The notes under the pieces: model-generated | What the model saw: the letters and a program-made list of their open reading frames with translations, nothing else | What the model was told of the DNA's origin: nothing | Database searches by the model: none | NCBI RefSeq assembly: GCF_003581645.1 | Contig: NZ_QXFK01000019.1 | Span: 434,001-498,000 of the forward strand | DNA: 64,000 nt | Direction of reading: 5' to 3' | DNA from: Pelagerythrobacter aerophilus | GTDB taxonomy: Bacteria; Pseudomonadota; Alphaproteobacteria; Sphingomonadales; Sphingomonadaceae | Made by a program: the position numbers and the translations under genes | Shown here: in pieces, positions 9,034 through 18,116 of the stretch | How positions within the stretch are numbered: the first letter of the stretch is position 1 | Layout: each line of letters begins with the position of its first letter

Positions 9034-9425
9034 TGGTCCCGCACCATGCAGAAGGCGTTGAGCTTGTTGCCCTCGCGGTCGCGGAAATAGGCGGCGTAGA
9101 ACGTATTGCCCTGCGCGTCCGGCTCGCCCCGCGGCCCCGGTGCACCCTCGTCGCTCCCGCCGTTGGCGAGCGCGATCTCGTGCAGCCGCCTCACCTGCTC
9201 GGAATCCTTCGCCTGAAGCGCGACCATCGTGCCGTTGCCCACGCTCGCGGCCTTCCCGTCGTAAGGCTTGGTCAGCGCAATGCCCGCGCCACCATCCCAT
9301 GCGCCCCAGGCGATGAACGTGTCGAAATCCATCATCCGCCCGACGCCCATCTCCTTCGCGATGGCATCGTAGAACCCGGCACTGCTCTGCAGGTCATTCG
9401 TTCCCAGCGTTACGTACCCGATCAT
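9030..9425 (-). CDS. VOC (glyoxalase/bleomycin-resistance) family protein
   Basis: Protein of 131 residues with one vicinal-oxygen-chelate fold: it begins MIGYVTLGTNDLQSSAGFYDAI, the usual first beta-alpha module, and ends with YFRDREGNKLNAFCM, the usual last strand. Members include glyoxalases, dioxygenases and resistance proteins; nothing here specifies which. The expected first metal ligand (His in the opening strand) is replaced by Gly/Thr in YVTLGTND, so it may not bind metal in the standard way. It is coupled to the downstream cupin gene by a 4-base overlap. Confidence 0.88.
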   Translation of the reverse strand: MIGYVTLGTNDLQSSAGFYDAIAKEMGVGRMMDFDTFIAWGAWDGGAGIALTKPYDGKAASVGNGTMVALQAKDSEQVRRLHEIALANGGSDEGAPGPRGEPDAQGNTFYAAYFRDREGNKLNAFCMVRDQ

Positions 9426-9496
9426 CGCATCTCTCCCATCAGCGACTCGCGATCGGATGGAACATTACAGGAACATGATCGTGTAGGAAAGACCTT

Positions 9497-11314
9497 TCAG
9501 AGCGGCCGGCAGGCCTCCTCGAGCCAGGCGAGCGCCTCGCCATCGAGCTGCGGCGCGAGGATTTCGCGAGTCTTCGCGTGGTAATCGTTCCACCAGGCGA
9601 TCTCCTCCTCGGTCAGCAGCGAGCGCTCGACCAGCGTGCGGTCGATCGGCACGAAGGTGAGCGTTTCGAAACCGAGCCACTCACCCTCGCCGCCTGGAAT
9701 CTCGCGCTTCACGGTCAGGATCAGGTTCTCAATCCGGATGCCGTATTCGCCGCCCTTGTAGTAGCCCGGCTCATTCGAGAGGATCATCCCGGCGTGGAGC
9801 TCCTGCCCCGTGCCGGCCTGTCCACCGCTCGCCTTGGCGATGCGCTGCGGCCCCTCGTGCACGCCTAGATAGCTGCCGACGCCGTGACCCGTGCCGTGGC
9901 CGTAGTCGACCCCCGCCTGCCACAGGAACTGGCGCGCAAAGGCGTCGAGCTGGCTCCCGTTGGTGCCCTGCGGGAAAGTCGCGCGGTCGATCGCGATATG
10001 GCCCTTGAGCACGCGTGTGAAGCGGTCCTTCTGCTCGGCCGTCGGCTCTGCGGAACCGTCGGACGCGGCGATCCAGACCGTGCGGGTGATATCGGTCGTG
10101 CCGTCGAGGTACTGCCCGCCCGAGTCGCACAGGAAGACGCTGCCCGGCTCGATCGGCAGGTTCGATTCCTCGTCGACCCGGTAGTGCGGGATCGCGGCGT
10201 GCGGCCCGGCGGCGGAGATCGTGTCGAAGCTGTTGTCCTTGAGGGCACCGGTGGCGAGGCGGAATTCCTGCAGCTTGGCCGCGGCCGAAAGCTCGGTCTC
10301 GCCGCCCTTGGGCGCCGCGACCGAAAGCCAGTGGAGATACCGCGCGACAGCCGCGCCGTCGCGCTCCTGCGCCCGGCGATGGCCTTCCTGCTCGACCGAG
10401 TTCTTGATCGCCTTGGGCAGGATCACGGGATCGCGCTCGGCGACCGGCTTCGCGCCGGCATCCTCGAGCAAGCGGAAGATCGCCGCCACGCCGTAGTCGG
10501 GATCGACCGAGACGGTCTTGCCCTTCATGCCCGACAGCGCGCTCTCGAATTCGCTGCGCGCGCGGATCGTCACCGCGTTGCCGAGGTGTTTTTCCAGCTC
10601 GGGCGTGACTTTCTCGGGTGCGATGAACAGCTCTGCCGTGCCGTCGTCATGCGCGATGAGGTAGGACAGCGCGACCGGCGTCCGCTCGACGTCTGCCCCG
10701 CGAATGTTGAGCAGCCAGGCGATCGAATCGAGCGCCGAGACGACCGCGGCGTCGTAGCCTTCGTCCTTGAGCCAGTCGGCGACTTCGGCGCGCTTCTCCG
10801 CGCTCGAACGGCCGGCGTGCTCGTCCGCATGGACCAGTGCGGCAGCCGTCGAAGGCTCGGGCCGGTCGGCCCATACGGCGTCGACGGGATTGCTCTCGAC
10901 CGCGACCAGCTCGCTGCCCTTCTTGGTCAGCGCCTTGCCGACCTGGTCGGCCCAGCCCTTGGTGTGGAGCCAGGGGTCGAACCCGATCTTCGCGCCTTCG
11001 GGCGCGTTGTCGGCGATCCATTTGCCCATCGAGACCTGGGGCACCAGGCAGTAGTCGTAGAGCTTGCCGTCGACCTGCTCGCGCACCTGGATCGTGTAGC
11101 GGCCGTCTACGAACATGGCCGCGCGATCCTTCAGCACCACCGCGCTGCCGGCCGAGCCGCCGAAACCGGTCAGCCAGGCGAGGCGCTGGGCATAGCCGCC
11201 GATGTACTCGCTCATGTGCTCGTCGGAGATCGGAACGACGAAACCGTCCAGCCCTCGTCGCTTCAGTTCCTCGCGCAGGGCGGAGAGACGGGCTTCGTGG
11301 GTTTGCATCAGCAT
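9497..11314 (-). CDS. M24B aminopeptidase P family protein (Xaa-Pro aminopeptidase)
   Basis: Metallopeptidase of 605 residues expected to remove the N-terminal residue from peptides with Pro in the second position. It has the three-part form seen in eukaryote-like and alphaproteobacterial aminopeptidase P: two creatinase-like N-terminal domains and a C-terminal pita-bread domain. The dinuclear metal ligands are visible: Asp in FLCDSGGQYLDGTTDITRT (two), His in GHGTGHGVGSYLGVHEGP, Glu in LSNEPGYY and Glu in RIENLIL. I chose ATG at 11314 because AAAGGA lies 8 bases upstream; a longer frame to 11338 and a second ATG at 11308 are less well placed. Divergent from oligopeptidase B with only 37 bases between the starts. 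Confidence 0.93.
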   Translation of the reverse strand: MLMQTHEARLSALREELKRRGLDGFVVPISDEHMSEYIGGYAQRLAWLTGFGGSAGSAVVLKDRAAMFVDGRYTIQVREQVDGKLYDYCLVPQVSMGKWIADNAPEGAKIGFDPWLHTKGWADQVGKALTKKGSELVAVESNPVDAVWADRPEPSTAAALVHADEHAGRSSAEKRAEVADWLKDEGYDAAVVSALDSIAWLLNIRGADVERTPVALSYLIAHDDGTAELFIAPEKVTPELEKHLGNAVTIRARSEFESALSGMKGKTVSVDPDYGVAAIFRLLEDAGAKPVAERDPVILPKAIKNSVEQEGHRRAQERDGAAVARYLHWLSVAAPKGGETELSAAAKLQEFRLATGALKDNSFDTISAAGPHAAIPHYRVDEESNLPIEPGSVFLCDSGGQYLDGTTDITRTVWIAASDGSAEPTAEQKDRFTRVLKGHIAIDRATFPQGTNGSQLDAFARQFLWQAGVDYGHGTGHGVGSYLGVHEGPQRIAKASGGQAGTGQELHAGMILSNEPGYYKGGEYGIRIENLILTVKREIPGGEGEWLGFETLTFVPIDRTLVERSLLTEEEIAWWNDYHAKTREILAPQLDGEALAWLEEACRPL

Positions 11315-11351
11315 GGTTGCGGTCCTTTCGTGGCCCACATAGAGGCGCGGG

Positions 11352-13475
11352 ATGGATCATGCCACCATCAAGCCGCCGATCGCGGCGAAGCGGCCCGTGA
11401 AAGCAACGTACCACGGGCTGGAGATTTCCGACGACTACGCCTGGCTGCGCGACGCGAGCTACCCGGTGGTCGACGATACCGAGGTTCTGGCGCACCTCGC
11501 CGCGGAGAACGCCTGGTTCGAAGCGCGGATGAAGCCCTACCGCCCGCTGGTCGACACGCTGTTCAAGGAGATGCGCGCGCGGATCAAGGAAGCGGACAAG
11601 TCGGTCCCGCAGAAGGACGGCGACTGGCTCTACTGGATCGAGTTCGAGGAAGGCGCCGAATACAAGAAATGGTGGCGCCGCCCGGTCGGCGCGCCCGACG
11701 ACGGCAGCGCCGACCAGCTCATCCTCGACGAACCCGCGCTGGCCGAGGGCAAGGACTACTTCCGCGTCGGCGCGCTGTCGGTCAGCCAGGACGGCAGCAA
11801 GCTGGCCTATTCGATCGACGACAACGGCTCCGAACGCTTCACCGTGCGCATCAAGGACCTGACGACAGGCGAGATGCTGCCCGACGAGATTCCCGGCACG
11901 CTCTCCGCGCTGGTCTGGGTCGCGGGGGACAGGGGCATCGTCTACTCGCTCGCCAACGAGCAGTGGCGGACCGACAATGCGCGGCTCCACTGGCTTGGCA
12001 AGCCGCTCGAGGAGGACGTCGAGCTCTACCACGAGGACGACGAGGGCTTCCGCGTCGGCTCGACGCTCTCGGCGGACGACAAGTGGCTGATCGTCGGCAC
12101 CAGCGACCACGAGACGAGCGAGGTCCGACTGATCCCGGCCGCCGATCCGCTCGCCGAGCCGCTGCTGGTCCGCGCGCGCCGCAAGGGCGTGGAATACGAC
12201 GTCGACACGAACGGCGAGACGCTGTTCATCCACGCCAACGACACGCACGAGAACTTCCGCCTCGCGACCGCGCCGCTCGCCGAACCCTCCGACTGGACGA
12301 CGCTGATCGAGGGTTCGGACGAATTCTACCTCACCGGCTTCGCGCTGTTCCGCGACTTCTACGTCGTCGAAGGGCGGCAGGCGGGCCTCGATACGATCGA
12401 GGTGCGATACTACGGCGACCCCGAGCGGGTGGAGCCGATCGCTTTCCCGGAGGAGAGCTACACCGCCGGGCTCGGCAACAATCCCGAGTTCGCGACCCAC
12501 GCGCTGCGGCTGTCCTACGAGAGCATGGTCAGCCCCTCGACCGTTTACGACTACCATGTGGCGGAGCGGCGGCTCGAGACGCTGAAAGTGCAGGAGATCC
12601 CGTCCGGCTACGACGCGTCGCTCTACCGCACCGAGCGGATCGAGATCCCGGCGCGCGACGGTACGCCGATCCCGGTCTCGATCGTCTACCGCGCCGACCG
12701 CGCCAATAACTTGACGGAAGGCGCGGGGCCGCTGCACCTCTACGGCTACGGCGCCTACGGGATCGCCATTCCGCCGGGCTTTTCGACCACGCGGTTCAGC
12801 CTGGTCGACCGGGGCTTCGCTTATGCCATCGCGCATATCCGCGGCGGCGACGATCTGGGCCGCGCCTGGTACAAGGCCGGCAAGCTCGAACGGCGGGTCA
12901 ACACGTTCACCGACTTCGTCGACGCGGCGAAGGGGCTGATCGCGCGCGGCTTTACCGCGGCCGGCCAGATCAGCATCTCGGGCGGTTCGGCCGGCGGCGA
13001 ACTGATGGGCGCGGTGATCAATTCCGATCCCGAGCTCTGGGGCGCGGTGGTTGCCCACGTGCCGTTCGTCGACGTGCTCAACACCATGCTCGACGCAAGC
13101 CTGCCGCTGACGCCCGGCGAGTGGCCCGAATGGGGCAACCCGGTCGAAGACAAGGCGGCGTTCGAGCTGATCCGCAGCTACAGCCCCTACGAGAACGTGC
13201 GCGCGCAGGCCTATCCGCCGATGCTCGTGACCGCCGGGCTCAACGATCCGCGCGTGACTTACTGGGAGCCGGCCAAATGGGTCGCCCGGCTGCGCGAGCT
13301 CAAGACCGACGACAACGAGCTGTTGCTCAAGACCAACATGGGCGCGGGCCACGGCGGCAAGTCCGGGCGGTTCGAGAGCCTCGAGGAAACCGCCGAGGAG
13401 TTTGCGTTCATCCTGTGGCAGATGGGCATGGCGACCACGCCCTCGAGCAGCGAAGCGGCAGGACAGAGAACGTGA
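11352..13475 (+). CDS. ptrB: Oligopeptidase B (S9A prolyl-oligopeptidase family)
   Basis: Serine oligopeptidase of 707 residues, likely cutting short peptides after basic residues in the cytoplasm (no signal peptide). An N-terminal seven-bladed propeller region (to about 420) is followed by the alpha/beta hydrolase domain. Catalytic triad by position: Ser546 in GGSAGGEL, Asp632 in LNDPRVTYWEP and His667 in GAGHGGKSGRF. YGYGAYG and AHIRGGDDLGR are further S9A landmarks, and the ELW.A.VAHVPFVDVLNTM segment is typical for PtrB rather than prolyl oligopeptidase. Its stop overlaps the start of the thioesterase gene (GTGA). With the divergent M24 aminopeptidase it forms a peptide-breakdown locus. 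Confidence 0.93.
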   Translation: MDHATIKPPIAAKRPVKATYHGLEISDDYAWLRDASYPVVDDTEVLAHLAAENAWFEARMKPYRPLVDTLFKEMRARIKEADKSVPQKDGDWLYWIEFEEGAEYKKWWRRPVGAPDDGSADQLILDEPALAEGKDYFRVGALSVSQDGSKLAYSIDDNGSERFTVRIKDLTTGEMLPDEIPGTLSALVWVAGDRGIVYSLANEQWRTDNARLHWLGKPLEEDVELYHEDDEGFRVGSTLSADDKWLIVGTSDHETSEVRLIPAADPLAEPLLVRARRKGVEYDVDTNGETLFIHANDTHENFRLATAPLAEPSDWTTLIEGSDEFYLTGFALFRDFYVVEGRQAGLDTIEVRYYGDPERVEPIAFPEESYTAGLGNNPEFATHALRLSYESMVSPSTVYDYHVAERRLETLKVQEIPSGYDASLYRTERIEIPARDGTPIPVSIVYRADRANNLTEGAGPLHLYGYGAYGIAIPPGFSTTRFSLVDRGFAYAIAHIRGGDDLGRAWYKAGKLERRVNTFTDFVDAAKGLIARGFTAAGQISISGGSAGGELMGAVINSDPELWGAVVAHVPFVDVLNTMLDASLPLTPGEWPEWGNPVEDKAAFELIRSYSPYENVRAQAYPPMLVTAGLNDPRVTYWEPAKWVARLRELKTDDNELLLKTNMGAGHGGKSGRFESLEETAEEFAFILWQMGMATTPSSSEAAGQRT

Positions 13476-13870
13476 ACTCCCGATTCCATCGCACTTTCAC
13501 CGCCCGGCCCGAGCACATCGATGTCATGGGCCACGTCAACAACGCGGTCTGGGTGCAGTGGGTGCAGGATCTCGCCGGCGCGCACTGGGAAGCGGCCGCC
13601 GCGCCGGACCATGTGCGCGACTACGTCTGGGTCGTGACGCGGCACGAGATCGACTACCGCGGCAATATCTCCGAGGGCGAGAGCGCGACGGCGGAGACCT
13701 GGATCGAAGACGAACCGCGCGGTGCGACTTCGATCCGCCGGGTCGAGTTTCGCGATGCGGAGGGCAAGGTCATCGTCGCCGCCGCGACGACCTGGGCGAT
13801 GCTCGACCGGGAGAGCGGCCGATTGGCGCGCGTGCGGCGGGAAATCGTGGCCCCGTTTCTGGGAGGCTAG
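13472..13870 (+). CDS. Acyl-CoA thioesterase (4HBT hot-dog family)
   Basis: Hot-dog-fold thioesterase of 132 residues. The 4-hydroxybenzoyl-CoA thioesterase/YbgC-like motif is clear near the start: HIDVMGHVNNAVWVQWVQD, with the catalytic Asp at D-V-M-G-H-V-N-N. The central helix and the strands RHEIDYRGN...GESATAETWI follow. It starts with GTG overlapping the ptrB stop (GTGA), preceded by AGGA, so it is coupled to ptrB. Its TAG shares a CTAG palindrome with the stop of the convergent nuclease gene. Acyl substrate unknown. Confidence 0.9.
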   Translation: MNSRFHRTFTARPEHIDVMGHVNNAVWVQWVQDLAGAHWEAAAAPDHVRDYVWVVTRHEIDYRGNISEGESATAETWIEDEPRGATSIRRVEFRDAEGKVIVAAATTWAMLDRESGRLARVRREIVAPFLGG

Positions 13871-14763
13871 GGCAACGCGCTCACCGCGCCAGGCGCGAAA
13901 GCCGCGTCCAGCAGGTCCGCGATCCGCAGCCCCGCTTGCGTCACCCGGCGCTCGACCACCGGGACGGCAGCGACGATGTCCTCCTGCGTCAGCGCCGTTT
14001 CATCAGGCAGATCACCCTCGCAGGGATCGCGGTCGAAGGCGTTGGGGTAGACGAAATCCCGCGCGATCTGCCAGCTCTCGCGGCCCCATTCGGCGGGGCC
14101 GCCGCCGGCGAGCGCTGCCTTCTCCTCTGCCGAATAGCGTCGCACCAGCGGCGGCTCGGCCGCGGTGATGGCGCGTTCGGCGAGCGCGGTGTCCCAGATC
14201 GAATGGAGGTTGAGGTCGGGCACGATGCCGTAATCGGTCACCCGGTCATTCCCGCCGCGGTCGTCCTTGTCGCCCGAATGGAGCGGCATGTGCACGTCGC
14301 CGGCGAAGTGCACCATGAACGCGAGCGCCTCCAGCCGCACGTTCGCGGGCAGGCTCTCGTCGGACAGTATGCGGAAATTGCGCTCGATCTGCGCGGTCAC
14401 GCAGTTGCCGCCGGAACAGTGCTTCTTCGCGTCGTAAGCCTCGCACACCGGCGCGGTGCGATAGTGCCAGGCGAAGGTATAGGACCAGCGCCAGTAGGCG
14501 CCGCGGAGGCAATCCGGCCAGGTCGCGGCGTCGGCCAGATCGCTCATGCGGCACTCGGGCGTGCCGAGTTCCTTCTCGTGCGCGATCAGCCGTGCGATCG
14601 CGGCGCGGGTTTCCGGCCTGACGTTGGCGAGCGCGATCTGCGCAGTCGTCCGGTGGCCGAAATAGCCCCAGGCCTGGGCGGAGCCGGGAAGCAGCGCCGC
14701 GAGCAGCAGCGCCAGAGCGCCGATCAGGTGCGCGGCGCGGTTTCGTACTGCTCGATGACCCAT
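13867..14763 (-). CDS. Secreted S1/P1-type zinc nuclease
   Basis: Exported nuclease of the S1/P1 family, a phospholipase C-like tri-zinc fold that cleaves single-stranded nucleic acids and removes 3'-phosphates. The 298-residue precursor has a Sec signal ending SAQA; cleavage after residue 31 would expose Trp32 as the new N-terminus, which in this family is itself a zinc ligand (WGYFGHR, with His37). Other ligand motifs: DAATWPD, FAWHYR, FMVHFAGDVHMPLHSGDKDDRGGND, and LHSIWDTAL. Several Cys pairs suggest disulfides. The ATG at 14763 lies 40 bases inside the end of the GST gene; no later in-frame start precedes the signal peptide, and the upstream sequence is purine-rich (GGAAGAAGAACG). Confidence 0.92.
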   Translation of the reverse strand: MGHRAVRNRAAHLIGALALLLAALLPGSAQAWGYFGHRTTAQIALANVRPETRAAIARLIAHEKELGTPECRMSDLADAATWPDCLRGAYWRWSYTFAWHYRTAPVCEAYDAKKHCSGGNCVTAQIERNFRILSDESLPANVRLEALAFMVHFAGDVHMPLHSGDKDDRGGNDRVTDYGIVPDLNLHSIWDTALAERAITAAEPPLVRRYSAEEKAALAGGGPAEWGRESWQIARDFVYPNAFDRDPCEGDLPDETALTQEDIVAAVPVVERRVTQAGLRIADLLDAAFAPGAVSALP

Positions 14764-15389
14764 CGTTCTTCTTCCGCGCCTTCGATCCAGGCCTGCATCC
14801 ATTCGTGTTCCCACACCGCTTCCATGTAGGCCTGCGCGAAACCGGGTACGGCGACCCCGTAAGTGACGAAACGGCTGACGACCGGCGCGTAGAACACGTC
14901 CGCCGCGCCGAAAGTGCCGAACAGGAACGGCCCGCCCTTGCCGAAGCGTGCCCGCGCCTCGGCCCAGAGCTGGAGCACGCGCACGATGTCCGCCTTCGCC
15001 TCGTCGGTAATCCGCACGCCCTCGAACCGCTTGCGGACGTTCATCGGGCACTGGCTGCGCAGCGCCTGGTAGGAGCTGTGCATTTCGGCGACCATCGACA
15101 GCGCCATCCCGCGCGCGGTGTCGTCCTTCGGCCAGAAGCGCTCGCGCCCGACTTTGTCCGCGAGGTATTCGAGGATCGCGAAGCTGTCCCAGATGACGGT
15201 CTCGCCGTCCCACAGCACGGGCACTTTGCCGGAGGGCATGATCTCGCCCGATTCGCGCCGCACCGAAGCCCATTCCTCGCCGCCGATGTTGACGATCAGC
15301 TCCTCGAACGAGAGGCCCGACTGCTTGAGCGCGAGCCAGGCGCGCAGGCTCCAGCTCGAATAGTTCTTGTTGCCGATAATCAGCTTCAT
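14724..15389 (-). CDS. Glutathione S-transferase
   Basis: Cytosolic GST of 221 residues. The thioredoxin-fold N-domain begins MKLIIGNKNYSSWSLRAWLAL, with a Ser-based active-site motif (NYSSWSLR), cis-Pro in GKVPVL and the glutathione gamma-glutamyl contact in WDSFAILEYLAD. The helical C-domain (from about 90) contains the typical Asp of FGAADVFYAPV. It resembles bacterial GSTs annotated as maleylacetoacetate-isomerase-like or YfcF-like; the electrophilic substrate is unknown. Its 3' end overlaps the nuclease gene by 40 bases. Confidence 0.92.
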   Translation of the reverse strand: MKLIIGNKNYSSWSLRAWLALKQSGLSFEELIVNIGGEEWASVRRESGEIMPSGKVPVLWDGETVIWDSFAILEYLADKVGRERFWPKDDTARGMALSMVAEMHSSYQALRSQCPMNVRKRFEGVRITDEAKADIVRVLQLWAEARARFGKGGPFLFGTFGAADVFYAPVVSRFVTYGVAVPGFAQAYMEAVWEHEWMQAWIEGAEEERWVIEQYETAPRT

Positions 15390-15447
15390 AGCATGCCTAC
15401 TGCTTGTGCCGTGCCGGCCCTAAGGCGTCCCCCCGGACCTGTCGAGG

Positions 15448-16095
15448 CTATACCCGCGCGTCCTCCAGCACCGCCGCGCGCAGTTCGGCGATACCCATGC
15501 CCTTCTCGGAACTGGTGACGTGGAGCGTGGGGTGCGCGGCGGGGTGCTTGCGTGCCTCGTCGGCGGTCGCATCGCGCACCGCGGCAAGCTCGCTCGCCTT
15601 GACCTTGTCGGCCTTGGTCAGGACGAGGCGATAGCCCACGGCGGTCTCGTCGAGCATCTTCATCATCTCGCGGTCGACGTCCTTGAGGCCGTGCCGCGAA
15701 TCGACCAGCACCAGCGTGCGGTGGAGCACGTCGCGGCCCTTGAGGTATGTCCGCACGAGCTGCCGCCAGCGCTCGACGACCTTCACCGGCGCTTTGGCGA
15801 AACCGTAGCCGGGCATGTCGACCAGCCGGAACAGCGTGGGATCGCCGACCTCGAAGAAGTTCAGCTCCTGCGTCCGGCCCGGCGTGACCGAGGTGCGCGC
15901 GATCGCCCGGCGGCCGGTGAGCGCGTTGAGCAACGAGCTCTTGCCCACGTTGCTGCGGCCGCAGAAGGCGATCTCCGGCACCGTCGGCTCGGGCAGGAAC
16001 TTGAGCTGCGGCGCGGACAGCAGGAACTCGACCCGGCCGGAGAAGAGCCTGGCCGCGCGCTCCTCCAGCTCGGACGAGTCGGAAGGCTCGCTCAC
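15448..16095 (-). CDS. engB: Ribosome biogenesis GTPase EngB/YihA (YsxC)
   Basis: Small TRAFAC GTPase of 215 residues needed for late assembly of the 50S subunit in bacteria studied so far. G1 is GRSNVGKSS (residues 46-54), G2 TPGRTQ, G3 DMPGYG, G4 TKAD and a G5-like SSEKG near the end. The spacing and the GRSNVGKS signature are diagnostic for YihA/EngB. It starts with GTG overlapping the yidC stop (GTGA). Its position after yidC is the usual alphaproteobacterial order and links ribosome assembly with membrane insertion functions. Confidence 0.96.
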   Translation of the reverse strand: MSEPSDSSELEERAARLFSGRVEFLLSAPQLKFLPEPTVPEIAFCGRSNVGKSSLLNALTGRRAIARTSVTPGRTQELNFFEVGDPTLFRLVDMPGYGFAKAPVKVVERWRQLVRTYLKGRDVLHRTLVLVDSRHGLKDVDREMMKMLDETAVGYRLVLTKADKVKASELAAVRDATADEARKHPAAHPTLHVTSSEKGMGIAELRAAVLEDARV

Positions 16096-17861
16096 GCCTT
16101 GCCCTTCTGTTCGCTTTCAGCCGCCTTCTCGCGGTCGGCCTTGTCCTTCTCCGCCTGTGCCTTGAGCTGCGGATTCCTCGAATAGAGGTAGCTCTGCTGC
16201 GCCAGCGTCAGCAAGTTGTTGGTGATCCAGTAGAGCAGCAGGCCGGCCGCGAACGGCGCCATGACGAACATCAGCACCCACGGCATGATGCTGAAGATCT
16301 GCCGTTGCATCGGGTCCATCGCCGTCGGGTTGAGGCGGAAGGTGAGCCACATCGTGATGCCCAGCAACACCGCCAGCGGGCCGATCGCGATCAGGCCCGG
16401 CACGTCGAACGGAAGCATCCCGAAGAGGTTGAGGATGTGCGCCGGGTCGGGCGCGGAAAGATCCTCGATCCACAGCGCGAACGGCTTGTGACGCATCTCG
16501 ATCGACAGCATCAGGACCTTGTAGAGCCCGAAGAAGATCGGAATCTGGAGCAGCAGGGGAAGGCACCCGGCGAGCGGATTGACGCCTTCGTCCTTGTACA
16601 GCTTCATGATCTCCTGCTGCTGCTTCTGCTTGTCGTCCTTGTGGCGCTCCTGGATCGCCTTCATCTTCGGCTGGACGGCCTTCATCGCCGCCATGCTGGC
16701 GAACTGCTTCTGCGCGATCGGGAACATCAGCAGACGCACGATCACGGTGAGCAGAATGATCGCCACGCCGAAATTGCCGGCCAGACCGTAGAGGTGCTTG
16801 AGCAGCCACAGGATCGGCCTCTCGATTATCCCGAAGTAACCCCAGTCGATCGCGTTGCCGAACCCCGGGATGCCCGCCTGCTCGTAGGCGTTGAGCACCT
16901 CATTGTCCTTCGCGCCGACGAACAGCCGCGTGGTCCGCGTGACCTGGCGCCCCGGAGCCACGCTGACCGGCTGGTAGGCCAGCGAGGCGCGATAGTGCTC
17001 GCCGCCGAGCGGGCGGAATTCGGCCTCGGGATTGCTTCCCGCCTCCGGCGCGAGCGCGGAAAGCCAGTAGATGTCGGTGAACCCGACCCAGCCGGCGCGA
17101 CCCTCCGGCGTCAGCGGACCGTCTTCGTCGAGATCGTCGTAATCGGGGCCGAACTGCACGCCGTCGCCGAAATAGCCGATGGGCCCGGAATGGAGCGTCC
17201 AGGTGCTCTGGCTGGCGGTGCGGCTGGTGCGGTTGAGCAGCGCGAAGGGACGCACGATCACCGCACCGTCGCCGGTGTTGGCGACAGTCTGCTCGGCAGT
17301 GATCAGGTAATTGTCGTCGACCGTCAGCCGGACGGTGAAGAGCTGGCCCTCGCCGTTGTCCCAGCGCATGGTGACCGGGCTCTCCTGCGTCAGCGGCCCG
17401 CCTTCGACTTGCCACGCGGTCTGCGCATCGGGCACTTCGATGCCCTCGCCGATCCAGCCGAACTGCGCGAAGTGCTGTGCCGGCGTGCCCTGCGGCGAGA
17501 ACAGGCGCACGGGCCCGCTATCGTCCTTCACCGATTCGCGCTGGCTCTTGAGCGTGACGTCGTCGATCCGCGCGCCCACCGGATTGATCGATCCGCCGAT
17601 CTCGGGGGCGTCGATCGCAACCCGGCTCGGCGCTGCGAGCGAGGTCGCGAGATCCGCCCTCTCCTGCGCGATCTCGGCGGGGTCGGTCAGCCCGCCCTCG
17701 CGGGTGTGGCGCACTTTGGCCACCTCGGCCGGAGTATCGACCTTGCCCTCGACCGCGGTGCTCTCGGTCTGGGGGTAGAGCCAGCCCATTGCGGCGTCCC
17801 AGCCGAGAATCAGCAGGCCGCTCAGCAGGACGGCGAGCAGGAGGTTGCGCTGGTTTTGCAA
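16092..17861 (-). CDS. yidC: Membrane protein insertase YidC
   Basis: Inner-membrane insertase of 589 residues in the five-helix form of Gram-negative bacteria. TM1 is at about 7-26, followed by a large periplasmic domain (about 30-345, super-beta-sandwich) and the conserved core: YGLAGNFGVAIILLTVIVRLLMFPI, the cytoplasmic hairpin with KMKAIQERHKDDKQKQQQEIMKLY region, CLPLLLQIPIFFGLYKVL, a fourth segment near LAVLLGITMWL and the last near MAPFAAGLLLYWITNN. The conserved core Arg is in VIVRLL. The start is TTG at 17861 (MQNQRN...), the expected family N-terminus; no ATG fits. It lies 45 bases after yidD. Confidence 0.96.
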   Translation of the reverse strand: MQNQRNLLLAVLLSGLLILGWDAAMGWLYPQTESTAVEGKVDTPAEVAKVRHTREGGLTDPAEIAQERADLATSLAAPSRVAIDAPEIGGSINPVGARIDDVTLKSQRESVKDDSGPVRLFSPQGTPAQHFAQFGWIGEGIEVPDAQTAWQVEGGPLTQESPVTMRWDNGEGQLFTVRLTVDDNYLITAEQTVANTGDGAVIVRPFALLNRTSRTASQSTWTLHSGPIGYFGDGVQFGPDYDDLDEDGPLTPEGRAGWVGFTDIYWLSALAPEAGSNPEAEFRPLGGEHYRASLAYQPVSVAPGRQVTRTTRLFVGAKDNEVLNAYEQAGIPGFGNAIDWGYFGIIERPILWLLKHLYGLAGNFGVAIILLTVIVRLLMFPIAQKQFASMAAMKAVQPKMKAIQERHKDDKQKQQQEIMKLYKDEGVNPLAGCLPLLLQIPIFFGLYKVLMLSIEMRHKPFALWIEDLSAPDPAHILNLFGMLPFDVPGLIAIGPLAVLLGITMWLTFRLNPTAMDPMQRQIFSIMPWVLMFVMAPFAAGLLLYWITNNLLTLAQQSYLYSRNPQLKAQAEKDKADREKAAESEQKGKA

Positions 17862-17906
17862 GGCTTCGATCCCGTATTCTGACGTGGTCGGTGTATTATA
17901 TAGGCA

Positions 17907-18116
17907 CTACGGCACCGGATCATAGCCGTGCCCGCCCCATGGGTGGCAGCGCATTATACGCTTGAGCGCCATCCATCCACCCTTGATTGCCCCGTATTTG
18001 CCGAGGGCCTCGATTGCGTATTCGGAACAGCTCGGGGCGTAGCGGCAGGTCGGCGGCAGCACCCGCGAAGGGCCGAGCTGCCAGGCGCGGGCGACGAGGA
18101 TCAGGATCCGCTTCAC
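17907..18116 (-). CDS. yidD: Membrane protein insertion efficiency factor YidD
   Basis: Small amphipathic protein of 69 residues (former Haemolytic domain family). It carries the diagnostic Cys-rich centre [16 protein letters not shown] and the end [14 protein letters not shown]. It is thought to aid YidC-dependent insertion at the inner face of the membrane. It starts with GTG overlapping the rnpA stop (GTGA), matching the conserved rpmH-rnpA-yidD-yidC order. Confidence 0.95.
   Translation of the reverse strand: MKRILILVARAWQLGPSRVLPPTCRYAPSCSEYAIEALGKYGAIKGGWMALKRIMRCHPWGGHGYDPVP

Noticed and set aside
9884-13352. Long frames of 941 and 901 codons across the M24 aminopeptidase and oligopeptidase genes
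   Set aside because: Both run antisense to proteins with complete catalytic motifs; they are shadows.
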